From Streptomyces calvus (GTDB taxonomy: Bacteria > Actinomycetota > Actinomycetes > Streptomycetales > Streptomycetaceae), in NCBI RefSeq assembly GCF_006782915.1, contig NZ_VCNP01000006.1:1-64000 (forward strand): 64,000 nt of DNA. The letters run 5' to 3'. How positions within the stretch are numbered: the first letter of the stretch is position 1; every line of letters begins with the position of its first letter. Made by a program: the position numbers and the translations under genes. Under the pieces are notes generated by a model that was given only the letters and a program-made list of their open reading frames with translations, was not told where the DNA came from and ran no database searches. This document shows, in pieces, positions 16,318 to 25,245 of the stretch.

Positions 16318-16881
16318 TCAGCCGAGCTTGCCGCGTCCGCTCATCGCGTCGCGCAGCCGGTCGACCATTCCGGCGCCCGGGGCCAGCAGCTTGTTCGCCG
16401 GGGGCTTGTCCGGGGCGGCCGGGTGCGGCCTGGTCGGGGCCGTCTTCTTCGCCTGGCGGACCTTCTCGCCGAGCTGGTCGAGCGTCTCCGCGGAGCAGGC
16501 GGCGCGCAGCCTCGGGAACAGGTTCTGTTCCTCGTCGGCGATGTGTCCGCGGATCTCGCTCATCAGTGAGCCGATGAGCCGGTCGAACTCGGGGTCGCCC
16601 GCGTCACACGCTTCGAGGTCCTTCATGGTCCGCTCGGCCGTGGCGTGGTCCTCGAGTTCCCGGTCCGCGAGGGCGTCGCCGTCGGGCACGTGCTCGCGCA
16701 CGGCCGGGTAGAGGTACGCCTCCTCGGCCACCGAGTGCCGGACCAGTTCCATGGTGACCTGGTCGGCGTACACCTTGCGGTCCGCGTGGCCGGGCGGCAG
16801 TTCCTCGATCTTGCCGAAGAGTTCCTCGACTTCCCGGTGATCGGTCACCAGTTCGTCGATGACGTTGCCTCCGTGTCCCAT
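16318..16881 (-). CDS. Hemerythrin HHE-domain protein
   Basis: A 187-residue hemerythrin-like protein expected to bind a non-haem di-iron centre, used in oxygen or NO sensing or iron/redox homeostasis. The four helices contribute typical ligands: TDHREVEELF, LVRHSVAEEAYLYP, ELEDHATAERTM and IRGHIADEEQNLFPRL (H..HxxxE pattern). The C-terminal 45 residues are Ala/Pro/Lys-rich. ATG at 16881 has GGAGGTGAGG immediately ahead; a further in-frame start at 16932 does not. It lies 95 bases from a DoxX gene reading the same way, suggesting a stress/redox group. Confidence 0.9.
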   Translation of the reverse strand: MGHGGNVIDELVTDHREVEELFGKIEELPPGHADRKVYADQVTMELVRHSVAEEAYLYPAVREHVPDGDALADRELEDHATAERTMKDLEACDAGDPEFDRLIGSLMSEIRGHIADEEQNLFPRLRAACSAETLDQLGEKVRQAKKTAPTRPHPAAPDKPPANKLLAPGAGMVDRLRDAMSGRGKLG

Positions 16882-16975
16882 GTCCTCACCTCCGGTTCGT
16901 GGTGGCACCCGGCCGGGTCCACCCCGCCCCACGGGTCCCCTCGCACCCGGGGGGCTAACACGGTGGCGGGGTGCG

Positions 16976-17509
16976 TCACCCGGGCAGCTTGGCCCGGATG
17001 CGGCCGGCCGCCGCGGCGGGGCGGGCGCCGGCGCGCACGGACCGCTGGACGAGGTGGGCGTCGCGGCGCAGGTCCCGGGCGGCGTGCCGGCTCCGCCACA
17101 GCAGCGACGGGGCGGCGCCGGTGTCGTCGGCGGCGATCAGCAGGCCGCCCAGCATGGAGAGGTTCTTCAGGAAGTGGATGCGCTGCTGGACGCGCTGCTC
17201 GGGGTCCTCCTCCTCCCAGAAGCGGTGCCCGGCCAGCGTCGTGGGCACGAGCGTCGCGGCGATCGCGAGCGCGGCCGGGCGGGACATGCGTCCGGTGGCC
17301 AGCAGCAGTCCGCCCACGAGCTGGACGGCACCGCTGAGGCGTACGGCGTCCTCGGTGCGGTCCGGCAGCACCGCGACGCGGTCGGTGACGGGCTGCACGA
17401 CGGGCTCGGCGGCCGGCGCGACGGACTCGGGGCTGCGGACGGATTGCAGGCCGCCCGCGACGAACATCGAGGCGAGCATGGGACGGCCGAGGACGCGCAA
17501 CAGACTCAT
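16976..17509 (-). CDS. DoxX-family membrane protein
   Basis: A 177-residue integral membrane protein of the DoxX/SURF4-like family. It has three to four hydrophobic stretches (PMLASMFVAGGLQSV, LSGAVQLVGGLLLATG, PAALAIAATLVPTTLAG, NLSMLGGLLIAADDTG) and the family-typical HRFWEEEDPEQRVQQRIHFL segment before the last span. AGGAGAAGG precedes the ATG. DoxX proteins in actinobacteria are linked to thiosulfate/oxidative stress responses with a superoxide dismutase; the hemerythrin and catalase neighbours fit. The C-terminal 40 residues are basic and probably cytoplasmic. Confidence 0.85.
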   Translation of the reverse strand: MSLLRVLGRPMLASMFVAGGLQSVRSPESVAPAAEPVVQPVTDRVAVLPDRTEDAVRLSGAVQLVGGLLLATGRMSRPAALAIAATLVPTTLAGHRFWEEEDPEQRVQQRIHFLKNLSMLGGLLIAADDTGAAPSLLWRSRHAARDLRRDAHLVQRSVRAGARPAAAAGRIRAKLPG

Positions 17510-17582
17510 GGCCTTCTCCTGGGAGTGTGGGTGGTGGGCCTTCGCCGGGTTCCCCTCGGGGTGGGGAGCATTCGGCGCGGCC

Positions 17583-17906
17583 TCACCAGAACCGGGTGGT
17601 GAGGGCGGGCCGGTGGACGGCCTGGACGGCGTCGCGCAGGGACAGGGCGACGCCGATGGTGGTGCGCAGGACCGAGGGCCGTACGGTCTGGGCGGTCTCG
17701 GTGGCCAGGACCAGCAGGCAGCCCGCCGCCTGCTCCACCACCGAGACGGGCAGGGTGTAGTCGCTGTCGGCGGCCGCGCGGAACGCCTTCAGCGGGATTC
17801 CGGCCCCGTCGACCGTCCGCCGGGCGGCCTGTTCCAGGTGCTGGGCGGCCTGTTCGCAGACCGCGGCGGGCAGGGTGAGGGTGCGCTGGAAGGAGGAACT
17901 CGTCAT
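17583..17906 (-). CDS. Small uncharacterised protein
   Basis: A 107-residue helical protein, MTSSSFQRTLTLPAAVCEQA..., that I cannot place. It seems to hold two similar halves: LTLPAAVCEQAAQHLEQAAR and YTLPVSVVEQAAGCLLVLAT, each with a TLP(A/V)xVxEQAA pattern, pointing to an internal duplication. No signal peptide or membrane span. GAAGGAGGAA lies directly ahead of the ATG at 17906 (the frame stays open to 18104, but that part is unlike protein). It is about 70 bases upstream of the DoxX gene in the same direction and could share its transcript. Confidence 0.65.
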   Translation of the reverse strand: MTSSSFQRTLTLPAAVCEQAAQHLEQAARRTVDGAGIPLKAFRAAADSDYTLPVSVVEQAAGCLLVLATETAQTVRPSVLRTTIGVALSLRDAVQAVHRPALTTRFW

Positions 17907-18070
17907 GAATCCAGTGGTCCCCCGGCGCGTCGCGTTCCGATCGGTGTGCGGCGGGATTTCACCGTCCCGCGTGACGGGCGGCGGCGACCGTGGTCGCGGT
18001 GGGCCGTGCCACAGGGGCGCGGCCCTTGCCGCACGCCGGGGAAGAGTCCGGCGTGCGGGCGGACACGCGT

Positions 18071-18108
18071 CGGCGTGCACCGGCCGGTCTCGCTGCCGGT
18101 GCACGCCG
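18071..18108 (-). terminator. Hairpin, probable catalase terminator
   Basis: Perfect 14-base stem (CGGCGTGCACCGGC at 18071-18084, complement at 18095-18108) with a ten-base loop. It stands about 280 bases past the catalase stop on the minus strand; distance makes the assignment to that gene tentative. Confidence 0.5.
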
Positions 18109-18198
18109 TGCTGTTCGGTCGCCGCCGGGCCTCGTTCGGATCATCCCGGGGTCGCGGGGGCCGGCACGCGCATCTGCGGCGTTGACGTCGGTTGGCGA

Positions 18199-18240
18199 CT
18201 CCCCCACGCTCGGCTCCGCTCGCGCGGGGGCACCCCCACC
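18199..18240. repeat. Streptomyces-type dispersed palindromic element
   Basis: The sequence CTCCCCCACGCTCGGCTCCG continues into CTCGCGCGGGGGCACCCCCA. A run of five C pairs with a run of five G (plus three more pairs after one mismatch). Near-identical C-run/G-run elements are common between Streptomyces genes (family knowledge, from memory). Only this one copy was noticed in the window. Confidence 0.45.
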
Positions 18241-18391
18241 GCGTTGTCGCCCTCCTCCGCCGTGCAGCTGCACGCACCAGACCCCGCTCGGGCCGGTCGA
18301 AAGGGCACCGCACCTCGCAGCCGCGCTGATCCAAACGACGGACCCTAGCGGGCCCTCGCCGTGGCGGGGCCGGCGCCGGCCGGGTGACCGC

Positions 18392-20050
18392 TCACCGGGT
18401 CACCACGTGCCGTTCGTCGGGCACGCAGTGGGTCATGGTGAGTCCCTCCACGTCGCGCGGCGGGTTGTCACCGAGGTTGGCCAGCCGCTTGCGGTCCTCG
18501 TCCGTGAGGTCCTGGCTCGCGAGCGGTTCCAGGTGGGCGACGTCCTCCGGCACGATGCCGAGGCCCTCGCCGACCCGGCGGCCGAGGTCGTTCTCGACCA
18601 GCAGGAAGTGCCACACCATGCGCTCCTGCACCTCCCGGTCGCACTGGGAGATCAGGTCGACGAAGTTCTTCACCAGGTCGTCGCGCTCCCAGTCCTCCAT
18701 CAGCAGGTAGCGCTGGCCGGCCTGCAGGTAGTCGTTGGTGCGGGGGATGCGCTTGCGGGTGAGCCGGCCGCGGATCTCCGGGCCCTGCTCGTCGTGCGTC
18801 GGGTACTCGCCCTCCCGCAGTCCGCCGGTGATCGACGGCTCGTAGTTCACGTGCGGGTTCTCGCCGCCGCCGTCGACGTGGTACGTCATCAGGCCGTCGC
18901 GCTGGTTGGTGCGCACGTCGGCGTTCTTGGCCTGGTTGACGGGCAGTTGCAGGTAGTTGGGGCCGACTCGGTAGCGCTGGGTGTCGCTGTAGGAGAAGGT
19001 CCGGCCGACGAGCATCTTGTCGTCGGAGAAGTCCAGGCCGTCGACGAGGACGCCGGTGCCGAAGGAGATCTGCTCGTTCTCGGCGAAGAAGTTGTCCGGC
19101 ATCCGGTTGAGCACCATGCGGCCCACCGGCTTCGGCGGGAAGTCCTGCTCGGGCCAGGTCTTGGTGTCGTCCAGCGGGTCGAAGTCGAGTTCCGGGTGGT
19201 CGTGGTCGTCCATCATCTGGACGAGCAGTTCCCACTCCGGGTACTCGCCGCGCTCGACCGCCTCGTACAGGTCCTTGGTGGCGTGGCCGAGGCCCTGCGC
19301 CTGGACGTTGGCGGCGTCCTCCGCGGTCATGCTGCGCACGCCCTGCTTGGGCATCCAGTGGTACTTGACCAGTTTGGTCTCGCCCTCGGCGTTGACCCAC
19401 TTGTAGGTGTTGACGCCGAAGCCCTGCATGTGGCGGTAGTCCGCCGGGATGCCGCGCGGGCTGAACAGGTTCACGAGCATGTGCATCGCCTCGGGCGTCT
19501 GCGACATGAAGTCGAAGATGCGGCGCGGCTGCTGCTCGAAGGTGACCGGGTCGGGCTTGAGGGCGTGGATGACGTCCGGGAACTTGATCGCGTCCCGGAT
19601 GAAGAAGACGCCCAGGTTGTTGCCGACGAGGTCCCAGTTGCCGTCCTCGGTGTAGAACTTCACGGCGAAGCCGCGGGGGTCGCGGGCGGCCTCGGAGGAG
19701 TCGCGTCCGCCGATGACGGTGGAGAAGCGCACGGCCAGGTCGGTGCGCTTGCCCTGCTCCTGGAAGAGCTTGGCGCGGGTGTAGCGGGAGATGGGCTCGT
19801 CGCCCCACTTCCCGTACGCCTCGAAGTATCCGTAGGCGGTGACGCCGCGGGCGTGCACCACGCGTTCGGGGATGCGTTCCCGGTCGAAGTGGCTGATCTT
19901 CTCCAGGAACTGGTAGTTCTCCAGCGTGGCCGGGCCGCGGGCGCCGACGGTGCGCTGGTTCTGGTTGTCGTGGACGGGATGGCCCTGCCGGTTGGTGAGT
20001 ACCTTGCGGTCGTCGCCCGGAGCGGGGCCCCGGTTCGAAACGTCCGTCAT
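18392..20050 (-). CDS. Monofunctional haem catalase
   Basis: A 552-residue catalase, cytosolic, converting hydrogen peroxide to water and oxygen. Catalytic His66 lies in ERVVHARG, the distal Asn region in [19 protein letters not shown], and the proximal haem ligand is Tyr354 in [12 protein letters not shown]. The block [20 protein letters not shown] and [13 protein letters not shown] are diagnostic. Length is that of small-subunit catalases with a slightly longer tail. ATG at 20050 follows AAGGAG; longer in-frame starts up to 20386 run through the upstream small gene region and look non-coding. It lies downstream of a 78-residue gene on the same strand, separated by a terminator-like hairpin. 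Confidence 0.95.
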   Translation of the reverse strand: MTDVSNRGPAPGDDRKVLTNRQGHPVHDNQNQRTVGARGPATLENYQFLEKISHFDRERIPERVVHARGVTAYGYFEAYGKWGDEPISRYTRAKLFQEQGKRTDLAVRFSTVIGGRDSSEAARDPRGFAVKFYTEDGNWDLVGNNLGVFFIRDAIKFPDVIHALKPDPVTFEQQPRRIFDFMSQTPEAMHMLVNLFSPRGIPADYRHMQGFGVNTYKWVNAEGETKLVKYHWMPKQGVRSMTAEDAANVQAQGLGHATKDLYEAVERGEYPEWELLVQMMDDHDHPELDFDPLDDTKTWPEQDFPPKPVGRMVLNRMPDNFFAENEQISFGTGVLVDGLDFSDDKMLVGRTFSYSDTQRYRVGPNYLQLPVNQAKNADVRTNQRDGLMTYHVDGGGENPHVNYEPSITGGLREGEYPTHDEQGPEIRGRLTRKRIPRTNDYLQAGQRYLLMEDWERDDLVKNFVDLISQCDREVQERMVWHFLLVENDLGRRVGEGLGIVPEDVAHLEPLASQDLTDEDRKRLANLGDNPPRDVEGLTMTHCVPDERHVVTR

Positions 20051-20180
20051 GATCGTGGGCTCCTTGCGCTGATCGACGTCCGCCGTGGGCGTGCGTACGA
20101 GGGCCATGCTGCCCCGCCTCCCCGGGTGCGGCGACTCGGGACGGCCCGCTGCGTCCGTACGGGGGGGTGGGGCGGCGCGG

Positions 20181-20210
20181 GCCCGGCCACCGCGGCGACG
20201 GTGGCCGGGC
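20181..20210 (-). terminator. Hairpin terminator after the 78-residue gene
   Basis: Perfect 12-base stem, GCCCGGCCACCG at 20181-20192 with its complement at 20199-20210 and a six-base loop, 17 bases past the stop of the minus-strand gene at 20227-20463. It would insulate the catalase gene from that transcript. Confidence 0.7.
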
Positions 20211-20226
20211 TCCGTGACGCGGCGCG

Positions 20227-20463
20227 TCAGCCTCCGCTCAGGCGTGCCTTCAGCAGTTCCTTGCCCAGTTCCGCGCCCTTGCGGCTGTCCGCCTGGGCCT
20301 TGCGGAACAGGTCGGCGACCTCGGTGTCCTTGGCGCGCTCGGCGTCCTGGATGTAGCTCTCCAGGCGCAGCGCGTTGCTCAGACACGCCTCGACGTACCA
20401 GATGAGGTTGTAGTCCTTGTCCTGCGTGCCGGTGACGCCGCCGGTCTCCGTGTCACTGGTCAT
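20227..20463 (-). CDS. Small helical protein upstream of catalase
   Basis: A 78-residue protein: after a Thr/Gly-rich start comes [20 protein letters not shown], then a long charged helix ([36 protein letters not shown]). No signal peptide, no membrane span and no family I can name. The ATG at 20463 is preceded by GAGGAGG, a strong ribosome site. It is followed by its own hairpin terminator before the catalase gene. The Lys/Glu-rich helix resembles the many small stress proteins of Streptomyces, but that is only an impression. Confidence 0.7.
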   Translation of the reverse strand: MTSDTETGGVTGTQDKDYNLIWYVEACLSNALRLESYIQDAERAKDTEVADLFRKAQADSRKGAELGKELLKARLSGG

Positions 20464-20577
20464 CCGGTCCTCCTCTTCGCGGTGCTCGTTACCGGCCCGA
20501 CCGCGCCGGTCCGGGCGGGCGGGCCTCCACAGCGGCGGTCGGGTACCCGTCCTCACCGCAGGCACACAGCGAAAGGC

Positions 20578-20620
20578 GGCGGGGGCGCGACCGGTCCCCC
20601 GTTCCGGTCGTGCCCCCGCC
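20578..20620 (-). terminator. Hairpin terminator after the PucR-like regulator
   Basis: Arms of 17 bases (20578-20594 and 20604-20620) with one mismatch and a nine-base loop, about 100 bases past the stop of the minus-strand regulator gene. Confidence 0.6.
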
Positions 20621-20724
20621 AGAGTTCGAAACTATGCGGAATCACCCGCCCTGTGTACCGCGCCGATGCCCGCTGCGGACGGCCGAGGGCTCATCCGTGC
20701 ACAACTGAGTCCGAAACGCCCCGT

Positions 20725-22215
20725 TTACTCGCCCGACAGGCGCGGTCGCTCCAGGTCACCGACCGCCAAATGGGCCAGGGCGACCTCGTACAGGTCGGTC
20801 CCGGCGGCCAACAGCTGGCGTTCGAGGACCGGTTCGGCGCTGCGCACGTGCTCCCGGACGGTCTGCGCGTGGACGCCGAGGCTCTGCGCCGCCCGCTCGG
20901 CGTTGCCGCCCGCGGCGATCCAGGTGCGGACCGTGCGGCGCACGTTGCGGGAGTCCAGGTCCAGCCGGCCCAGCAGCTCCCGCGCCCAGGCGCCGAGGGC
21001 GGGGCCGGCCAGGAGATGGGCGAGGCCCGGGGTGTGCCCGTCGGCGGCGATGCCGGTCCTGGCGTCCTGGAGGTTGATCTGCGTGTGCAGGGCCAGGTGG
21101 ACGACGGCGCGGGCGGTGACGTCGTCGAAGTCGACGCCGAGCATGGTCTCGACGCGCTCCATGCGGGCGCGCACGGTGTTGCGGCTGACGCCGAGGATCT
21201 TGGCGGTGTTGACGGCGGTGAACTCCAGACCGAGGCGGGTGGTGGCGAGGAGTTCGGCGCGGGTGTGGTGCGCCAGCGCGTCGAGCGGACGCAGCACCCG
21301 GGCGCTCCAGACGCGCAGCGCAGCCGGGTCCATCAGCCGTTCGGGGTGGGTGCGTTCGGCGTACACGGCCGTCTTGTCCGCGCGGAAGCGGGCCACCGCC
21401 AGGGCGCTGACGGCCTGAGCGTAGGCGGTGGCGGTACGGGCCAGGCTCTGCCGGACGCTGCCGCCGAGGAAGGTGTCCGCGTGCCGGCCGACCAGGACGC
21501 GCAGGGCGTCGGAGATCGCCTCGCGCGGGCTGACGACGATCAGGTGTCCGTCGACGGCGGGGCACCGCACGACCAGGGCGTCCTCGCGGGTGGTGTCCAG
21601 GCACTCCTCGAGGAGCAGTTCGCGCCGGCCGGGCTCGCACTCGACGACGTAGACGCAGGCGGTGTCGGCGTCCAGCAGGCCGGGCCACAGGCCCGCGGCG
21701 ACCCTGCGGGCGGCGACGGTGTCCTCGACCATCAGCAGCTGGAGGATCGCCAGGCGCAGGTCGGAGGTGGCCCGTTGCAGCCGGTGTCCGGCCTCGGTGG
21801 TCTCGTGCGCGGTCAGCAGGAGTTCGATCACCTGGGCGGAGTGCGTGACGACGTCGGAGGTGTGCCGGTCGTAGGGGGCCTCGCGGGAGACGGCCAGGAC
21901 GCAGGTCCGGGTGGGGTGGGCGATCCGCACCAGACGCAGGTGGCGGCCCTCGCCCTCCCAGGCGGCGGAGGCGATGCGGCCGGAGCAGAGATCGGCGACG
22001 AGGGTCGCGTCCAGCGTCAGTCCGCTCCCGGCGACGAGCGTGCCGTCGGCGTCCTGCAGGGACACCTCGGCGCGCGCGGTGGCGGCCAGCCAGTCCAGGA
22101 CCCTGCGCACGTCCCGTCCGCCGGGCCGCAGGTGATCGAGCAGTTCCCGCGCCCACGACCGCTGCTCGCCGGCAGCCGTCGGTGTCCGCCGGATTCCGTC
22201 CGTACGGCCTGTCAC
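20725..22215 (-). CDS. PucR/CdaR-type transcriptional regulator
   Basis: A 496-residue regulator. The N-terminal half has a GAF-like sensory region (LAATARAEVSLQDADGTLVAG, HTSDVVTHSAQVIELLLTAH), the centre a GGDEF-like/CdaR region, and the C-terminal part a PucR-type helix-turn-helix: LLATTRLGLEFTAVNTAKIL followed by GVSRNTVRARMERVE. A second, weaker helix-turn-helix of the same kind follows near the end (WIAAGGNAERAAQSLGVHAQ, TVREHVRSAEPVL), so the protein seems to carry two DNA-binding units in tandem. GTG at 22215 is the start; upstream there is no strong ribosome site. Divergent from the YciO gene with about 145 bases between them. Ligand unknown. Confidence 0.8.
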   Translation of the reverse strand: MTGRTDGIRRTPTAAGEQRSWARELLDHLRPGGRDVRRVLDWLAATARAEVSLQDADGTLVAGSGLTLDATLVADLCSGRIASAAWEGEGRHLRLVRIAHPTRTCVLAVSREAPYDRHTSDVVTHSAQVIELLLTAHETTEAGHRLQRATSDLRLAILQLLMVEDTVAARRVAAGLWPGLLDADTACVYVVECEPGRRELLLEECLDTTREDALVVRCPAVDGHLIVVSPREAISDALRVLVGRHADTFLGGSVRQSLARTATAYAQAVSALAVARFRADKTAVYAERTHPERLMDPAALRVWSARVLRPLDALAHHTRAELLATTRLGLEFTAVNTAKILGVSRNTVRARMERVETMLGVDFDDVTARAVVHLALHTQINLQDARTGIAADGHTPGLAHLLAGPALGAWARELLGRLDLDSRNVRRTVRTWIAAGGNAERAAQSLGVHAQTVREHVRSAEPVLERQLLAAGTDLYEVALAHLAVGDLERPRLSGE

Positions 22216-22361
22216 GCCGGCCTTCCCCTCGTTCGTTCGCCGCCTTGGGCCCAGTTCGGCGACGTTACCTCACCCGGACGCGCGGCTCACCCCGGCGCGT
22301 CGCCGCCTCCGGCGCGGGTGGCGTGTGCGGTGCCCCGCGCGCGGCGGCATAAGCTCGGTGA

Positions 22362-22982
22362 ATGGCGAAGTACTTCGACGTGCACCCCGACAACCCCCAG
22401 CCGCGCACCATCGCGCAGGTCGCCGACAGCATCCGCTCCGACGCGCTGATCGCGTACCCGACGGACTCCTGCTACGCGCTCGGCTGCCGTCTGGGCAGCC
22501 GGGACGGCATCGACCGGATCCGCACCATCCGCAAGCTGGACGACCGGCACCACTTCACCCTGGTGTGCCGGGACTTCGCGCAGCTCGGCCAGTTCGTACG
22601 GATCGACAACGACGTGTTCCGCGCGGTCAAGGCGTCGACGCCGGGCAGCTACACGTTCATCCTGCCCGCGACGAAGGAGGTGCCGCGCATGCTCCAGCAC
22701 CCCAAGAAGAAGACGGTGGGCGTGCGCATCCCGGACCACGTCGTCACGCAGGCGCTGCTGGCGGAGCTGGGTGAGCCGCTGCTGTCCAGCACCCTGCTGC
22801 TGCCCGACGAGGAGGAGCCGATGACGCAGGGCTGGGAGATCAAGGACCGCCTCGACCACGTGGTGGACGCGGTGCTCGACTCCGGTGACTGCGGCACCGA
22901 GCCGACCACGGTGATCGACTTCTCGGGCGGCGAGGCGGAGATCGTACGGCGGGGCGCGGGCGACGTGTCGCGCTTCGAGTGA
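22362..22982 (+). CDS. Sua5/YciO/YrdC-family protein, YciO-like
   Basis: A 206-residue single-domain protein of the YrdC fold. Nucleotide-binding features are IAYPTDSCYALGCRLG, RIRTIRKLDDRHHFTLVCRD and the late GVRIPDHVV and EPLLSSTLLLPDEEEP. The length and the KxDDRHHFTL block match E. coli YciO rather than the threonylcarbamoyl-AMP synthases TsaC/Sua5, whose motif is usually KxRP. It may carry threonylcarbamoyl-AMP synthesis weakly or have another role. ATG at 22362. It stands alone, divergent from the PucR-like regulator and convergent with the dioxygenase. Confidence 0.85.
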   Translation: MAKYFDVHPDNPQPRTIAQVADSIRSDALIAYPTDSCYALGCRLGSRDGIDRIRTIRKLDDRHHFTLVCRDFAQLGQFVRIDNDVFRAVKASTPGSYTFILPATKEVPRMLQHPKKKTVGVRIPDHVVTQALLAELGEPLLSSTLLLPDEEEPMTQGWEIKDRLDHVVDAVLDSGDCGTEPTTVIDFSGGEAEIVRRGAGDVSRFE

Positions 22983-23063
22983 GGGCACCGCGCCGGCCCG
23001 CCGCGGCGGCATGGTGTCCGCGCTCCCGGCGCGACACCGCCGGGGGCGGCGGCGGCCGGGCGG

Positions 23064-23093
23064 GGCGCGGCACGGTGGGCACCGTGCCGCGCC
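23064..23093. terminator. Bidirectional hairpin terminator
   Basis: Arms GGCGCGGCACGGTG (23064-23077) and its exact complement (23080-23093); the innermost pairs must open to form the loop, leaving a stem of about twelve pairs. It lies between the convergent YciO-like and dioxygenase genes. Confidence 0.65.
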
Positions 23094-23133
23094 GCGTCAC
23101 CTCCCGGACGGATCGGCTCGGTCGTCCGGCCGG

Positions 23134-24108
23134 CTACCAGCGTCCGGGCGCGGTGCCGGTCAGGGGCCGGGAGGGCCGGCCGTCCACGCCGACCGGGACG
23201 TCCCCGGCGAGCATCACCCGGTGCATGATCCGCGGGTGGTCGAGGTGGGCGGTGTCGCCCGGGGCGAGGTGGATGGTGGCCCGGTTGTCCCAGAACGCCA
23301 CGCTGCCCGGCTCCCAGCGGAACCGCACGGTGTACTCGGGCCTGGTCGCCTGTTCCAGCAGCATCTCCAGGACGGCCGCGCTCTCCGGCCGGGACAGGCC
23401 GGTGATCTGCTCGACGTAGTAGCCGTTGACGAACAGCACCCGCTCCCCGGTCTCCGGGTGGACGCGTACCAGGGGATGTTCGGAGGCGGTCTGGTGGTCC
23501 AGCAGGTGGCGCACGTAGGCGTCGTCGCCGGGCCGGGGCTGGTAGCCGACGCCGAGGCGGTGCTCGGCGCGCAGCCGGTCGGCGAACTCCCGCACCGGCG
23601 CGGACAGTCCTGCGTACGCCGCGGCCAGGTTCGACCAGGTGGTGTCGCCGCCGTAGGGCGGGACGGTCTCGGCGCGCAGGATCGTCGCGGCCGGCGGGTC
23701 GACGCGGGCGCCGTGGTCGCAGTGCCAGCCGCGCAGCAGGGTGTGGCGGCGGCGCCGCAGCCACTCGTCGTGGTCCATGCCGAAACGTCCGCCGAGCTCC
23801 AGCCGGTCGGCGGTCGTCTCGATCTCGGGGAAGTCCGGCGGGGAGGCGGTGCCGCGGCGCGGCAGCACGACCGGCTCGCCGAACCGGCGGGCCAGCGCCA
23901 CATGTGCGGCGTGGTCGAGGCGCTGGCCGCGGAAGAACACCACCTTCCGGCGCAGCACCGCGGCCCTGATGCCGGCGATCACGGCGTCGTCGAGGTCACC
24001 GGCGAGGTCGACACCGGTGATCTCGGCCCCGATGTGCCCGGCGACCGGGCGGACGTCCACCGCCGCGTCGCCCCTGCCGTCCGTCACGCCGTCGCTGTGC
24101 GTCGTCAT
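23134..24108 (-). CDS. TauD/TfdA-family Fe(II)/2-oxoglutarate dioxygenase
   Basis: A 324-residue enzyme of the taurine/alpha-ketoglutarate dioxygenase family. The iron triad is H129-x-D131 (RGWHCDHG) with distal His280 in WDNRATIH; Arg297 further on fits the 2-oxoglutarate carboxylate contact. N-terminal segment IGAEITGVDLAGDLDDAVIA is typical for TauD. Cytosolic. ATG at 24108 has only a weak GGGGA ahead. Sulfonates, phenoxyacetates or amino acids are typical substrates; no transporter or sulfur gene is adjacent, so I cannot choose. Divergent from the aldo/keto reductase gene. Confidence 0.88.
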   Translation of the reverse strand: MTTHSDGVTDGRGDAAVDVRPVAGHIGAEITGVDLAGDLDDAVIAGIRAAVLRRKVVFFRGQRLDHAAHVALARRFGEPVVLPRRGTASPPDFPEIETTADRLELGGRFGMDHDEWLRRRRHTLLRGWHCDHGARVDPPAATILRAETVPPYGGDTTWSNLAAAYAGLSAPVREFADRLRAEHRLGVGYQPRPGDDAYVRHLLDHQTASEHPLVRVHPETGERVLFVNGYYVEQITGLSRPESAAVLEMLLEQATRPEYTVRFRWEPGSVAFWDNRATIHLAPGDTAHLDHPRIMHRVMLAGDVPVGVDGRPSRPLTGTAPGRW

Positions 24109-24288
24109 GCGTCCCCACTCCGTCGCTCGTTCCCGCCGGTCCCGTGCGGGCCGGCCGCCGGGACGATCGTGGCAGTGCCGGGCGGGCCTGGCGACAGTGC
24201 CTCACGCGCGGACCGCCCGTCCGGTTGATCACCGGCCCCGCCGTCCGCGAGGCTGGGGGGACGACACTGTCAACGTGAAGGGCCCCTC

Positions 24289-25119
24289 GTGACGAGCATC
24301 CCGAGCCACACCCTCAACGACGGCACCACGATCCCCGCCCTGGGCCTGGGCACCTGGCCGATGGACGACGCGGAGGCGGAGCGGGCGGTGGCCACGGCCC
24401 TCGCCGCGGGTTACCGCCTCGTCGACACGGCGGCCAACTACCGCAACGAGACCGGTGTGGGCCGTGCCGTGGCCGCGGCGGACGTCCCCCGCGAGGAGAT
24501 CGTCGTGACGACGAAGCTCCCGGGCCGGCACCACGGCTACGAGGAGACCCTCGCCTCCTTCGAGGAGTCCCGGGCCCGGCTCGGCCTGGACTACGTCGAC
24601 CTGTACCTGTTCCACTGGCCGCTCCCCCGGGTCGACAAGTACGTCGACTCCTGGAAGGCCATGATCAAGCTGCGCGAGGACGGCCTGGTCCGGTCGATCG
24701 GCGTCTCCAACTTCACGGCCGCGCACATCGAACGTCTGGAGAAGGAGACCGGCGTCCTGCCCTCGGTCAACCAGATCGAGCTGCACCCGCTGTTCCCGCA
24801 GGAGGAGCTGCACGCGTACCACACGGGCCGGGGCGTGCTCACGGAGAGCTGGAGTCCGCTCGGCCGCGGCTCGCAGCTCCTGGACGACCCGGCCGTGGCC
24901 GCGGTCGCCGAGGCGCACGGGGTCACGCCGGCCCAGGCGATGCTGCGCTGGCACATCCAGCTGGGCGCGCTTCCCGTGCCCAAGTCCTCCGACCCGGGCC
25001 GGCAGCGCGCGAACCTCGACGTCTTCGGCTTCGAGCTGGACGCCGACCAGATGCGGACGCTCGCCGACCGCGCCCACCGGCGGCTCGGCGGGGACCCGGA
25101 GGTGCACGAGGAGTTCTGA
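24289..25119 (+). CDS. Aldo/keto reductase
   Basis: A 276-residue AKR of the 2,5-diketo-gluconate reductase type. The tetrad is visible: D47 (RLVDTAANY), Y51, K76 (VVTTKLPG) and His in YLFHWPLP. The cofactor site SVNQIEL and the C-terminal PVPKSSDPGRQRANLDVFGF (NADPH phosphate contact) are typical. GTG at 24289 is the start; AAGGG lies about eight bases ahead. Cytosolic NADPH-dependent reductase of aldehydes or ketones; it is followed by the phosphoesterase gene after 126 bases, probably independent. Confidence 0.92.
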   Translation: MTSIPSHTLNDGTTIPALGLGTWPMDDAEAERAVATALAAGYRLVDTAANYRNETGVGRAVAAADVPREEIVVTTKLPGRHHGYEETLASFEESRARLGLDYVDLYLFHWPLPRVDKYVDSWKAMIKLREDGLVRSIGVSNFTAAHIERLEKETGVLPSVNQIELHPLFPQEELHAYHTGRGVLTESWSPLGRGSQLLDDPAVAAVAEAHGVTPAQAMLRWHIQLGALPVPKSSDPGRQRANLDVFGFELDADQMRTLADRAHRRLGGDPEVHEEF

Positions 25120-25245
25120 CCGGGGTACCCGGGGCCCGCGCGTGCGCCGCCGGCGGACGACACCGCACGGAACCGGCGGCGTACGGCGTACGGCGCCGCG
25201 CGAACCGGCGGCGTGCGGTGACGGCGTACGGGAAGGAGCGGCACG

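Larger units (their letters stand above)
17907..18391. other. Gap of 485 bases with two hairpins, no gene
   Basis: No convincing reading frame in either strand. It contains a 14-base perfect hairpin at 18071-18108 and, at 18199-18240, a C-run/G-run palindrome of a kind often found scattered between Streptomyces genes. The stretch next to 17906 must hold the promoter of the small protein gene; none could be defined. Confidence 0.5.

Noticed and set aside
20033..20050. GGTTCGAAACG resembling a tRNA T-loop
   Set aside because: It lies at the start of the catalase gene and no cloverleaf or acceptor stem surrounds it.
25120..25245. Repeated CGAACCGGCGGCGT units between the reductase and phosphoesterase genes
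   Set aside because: Two imperfect copies only; likely GC-rich drift, not a functional repeat.
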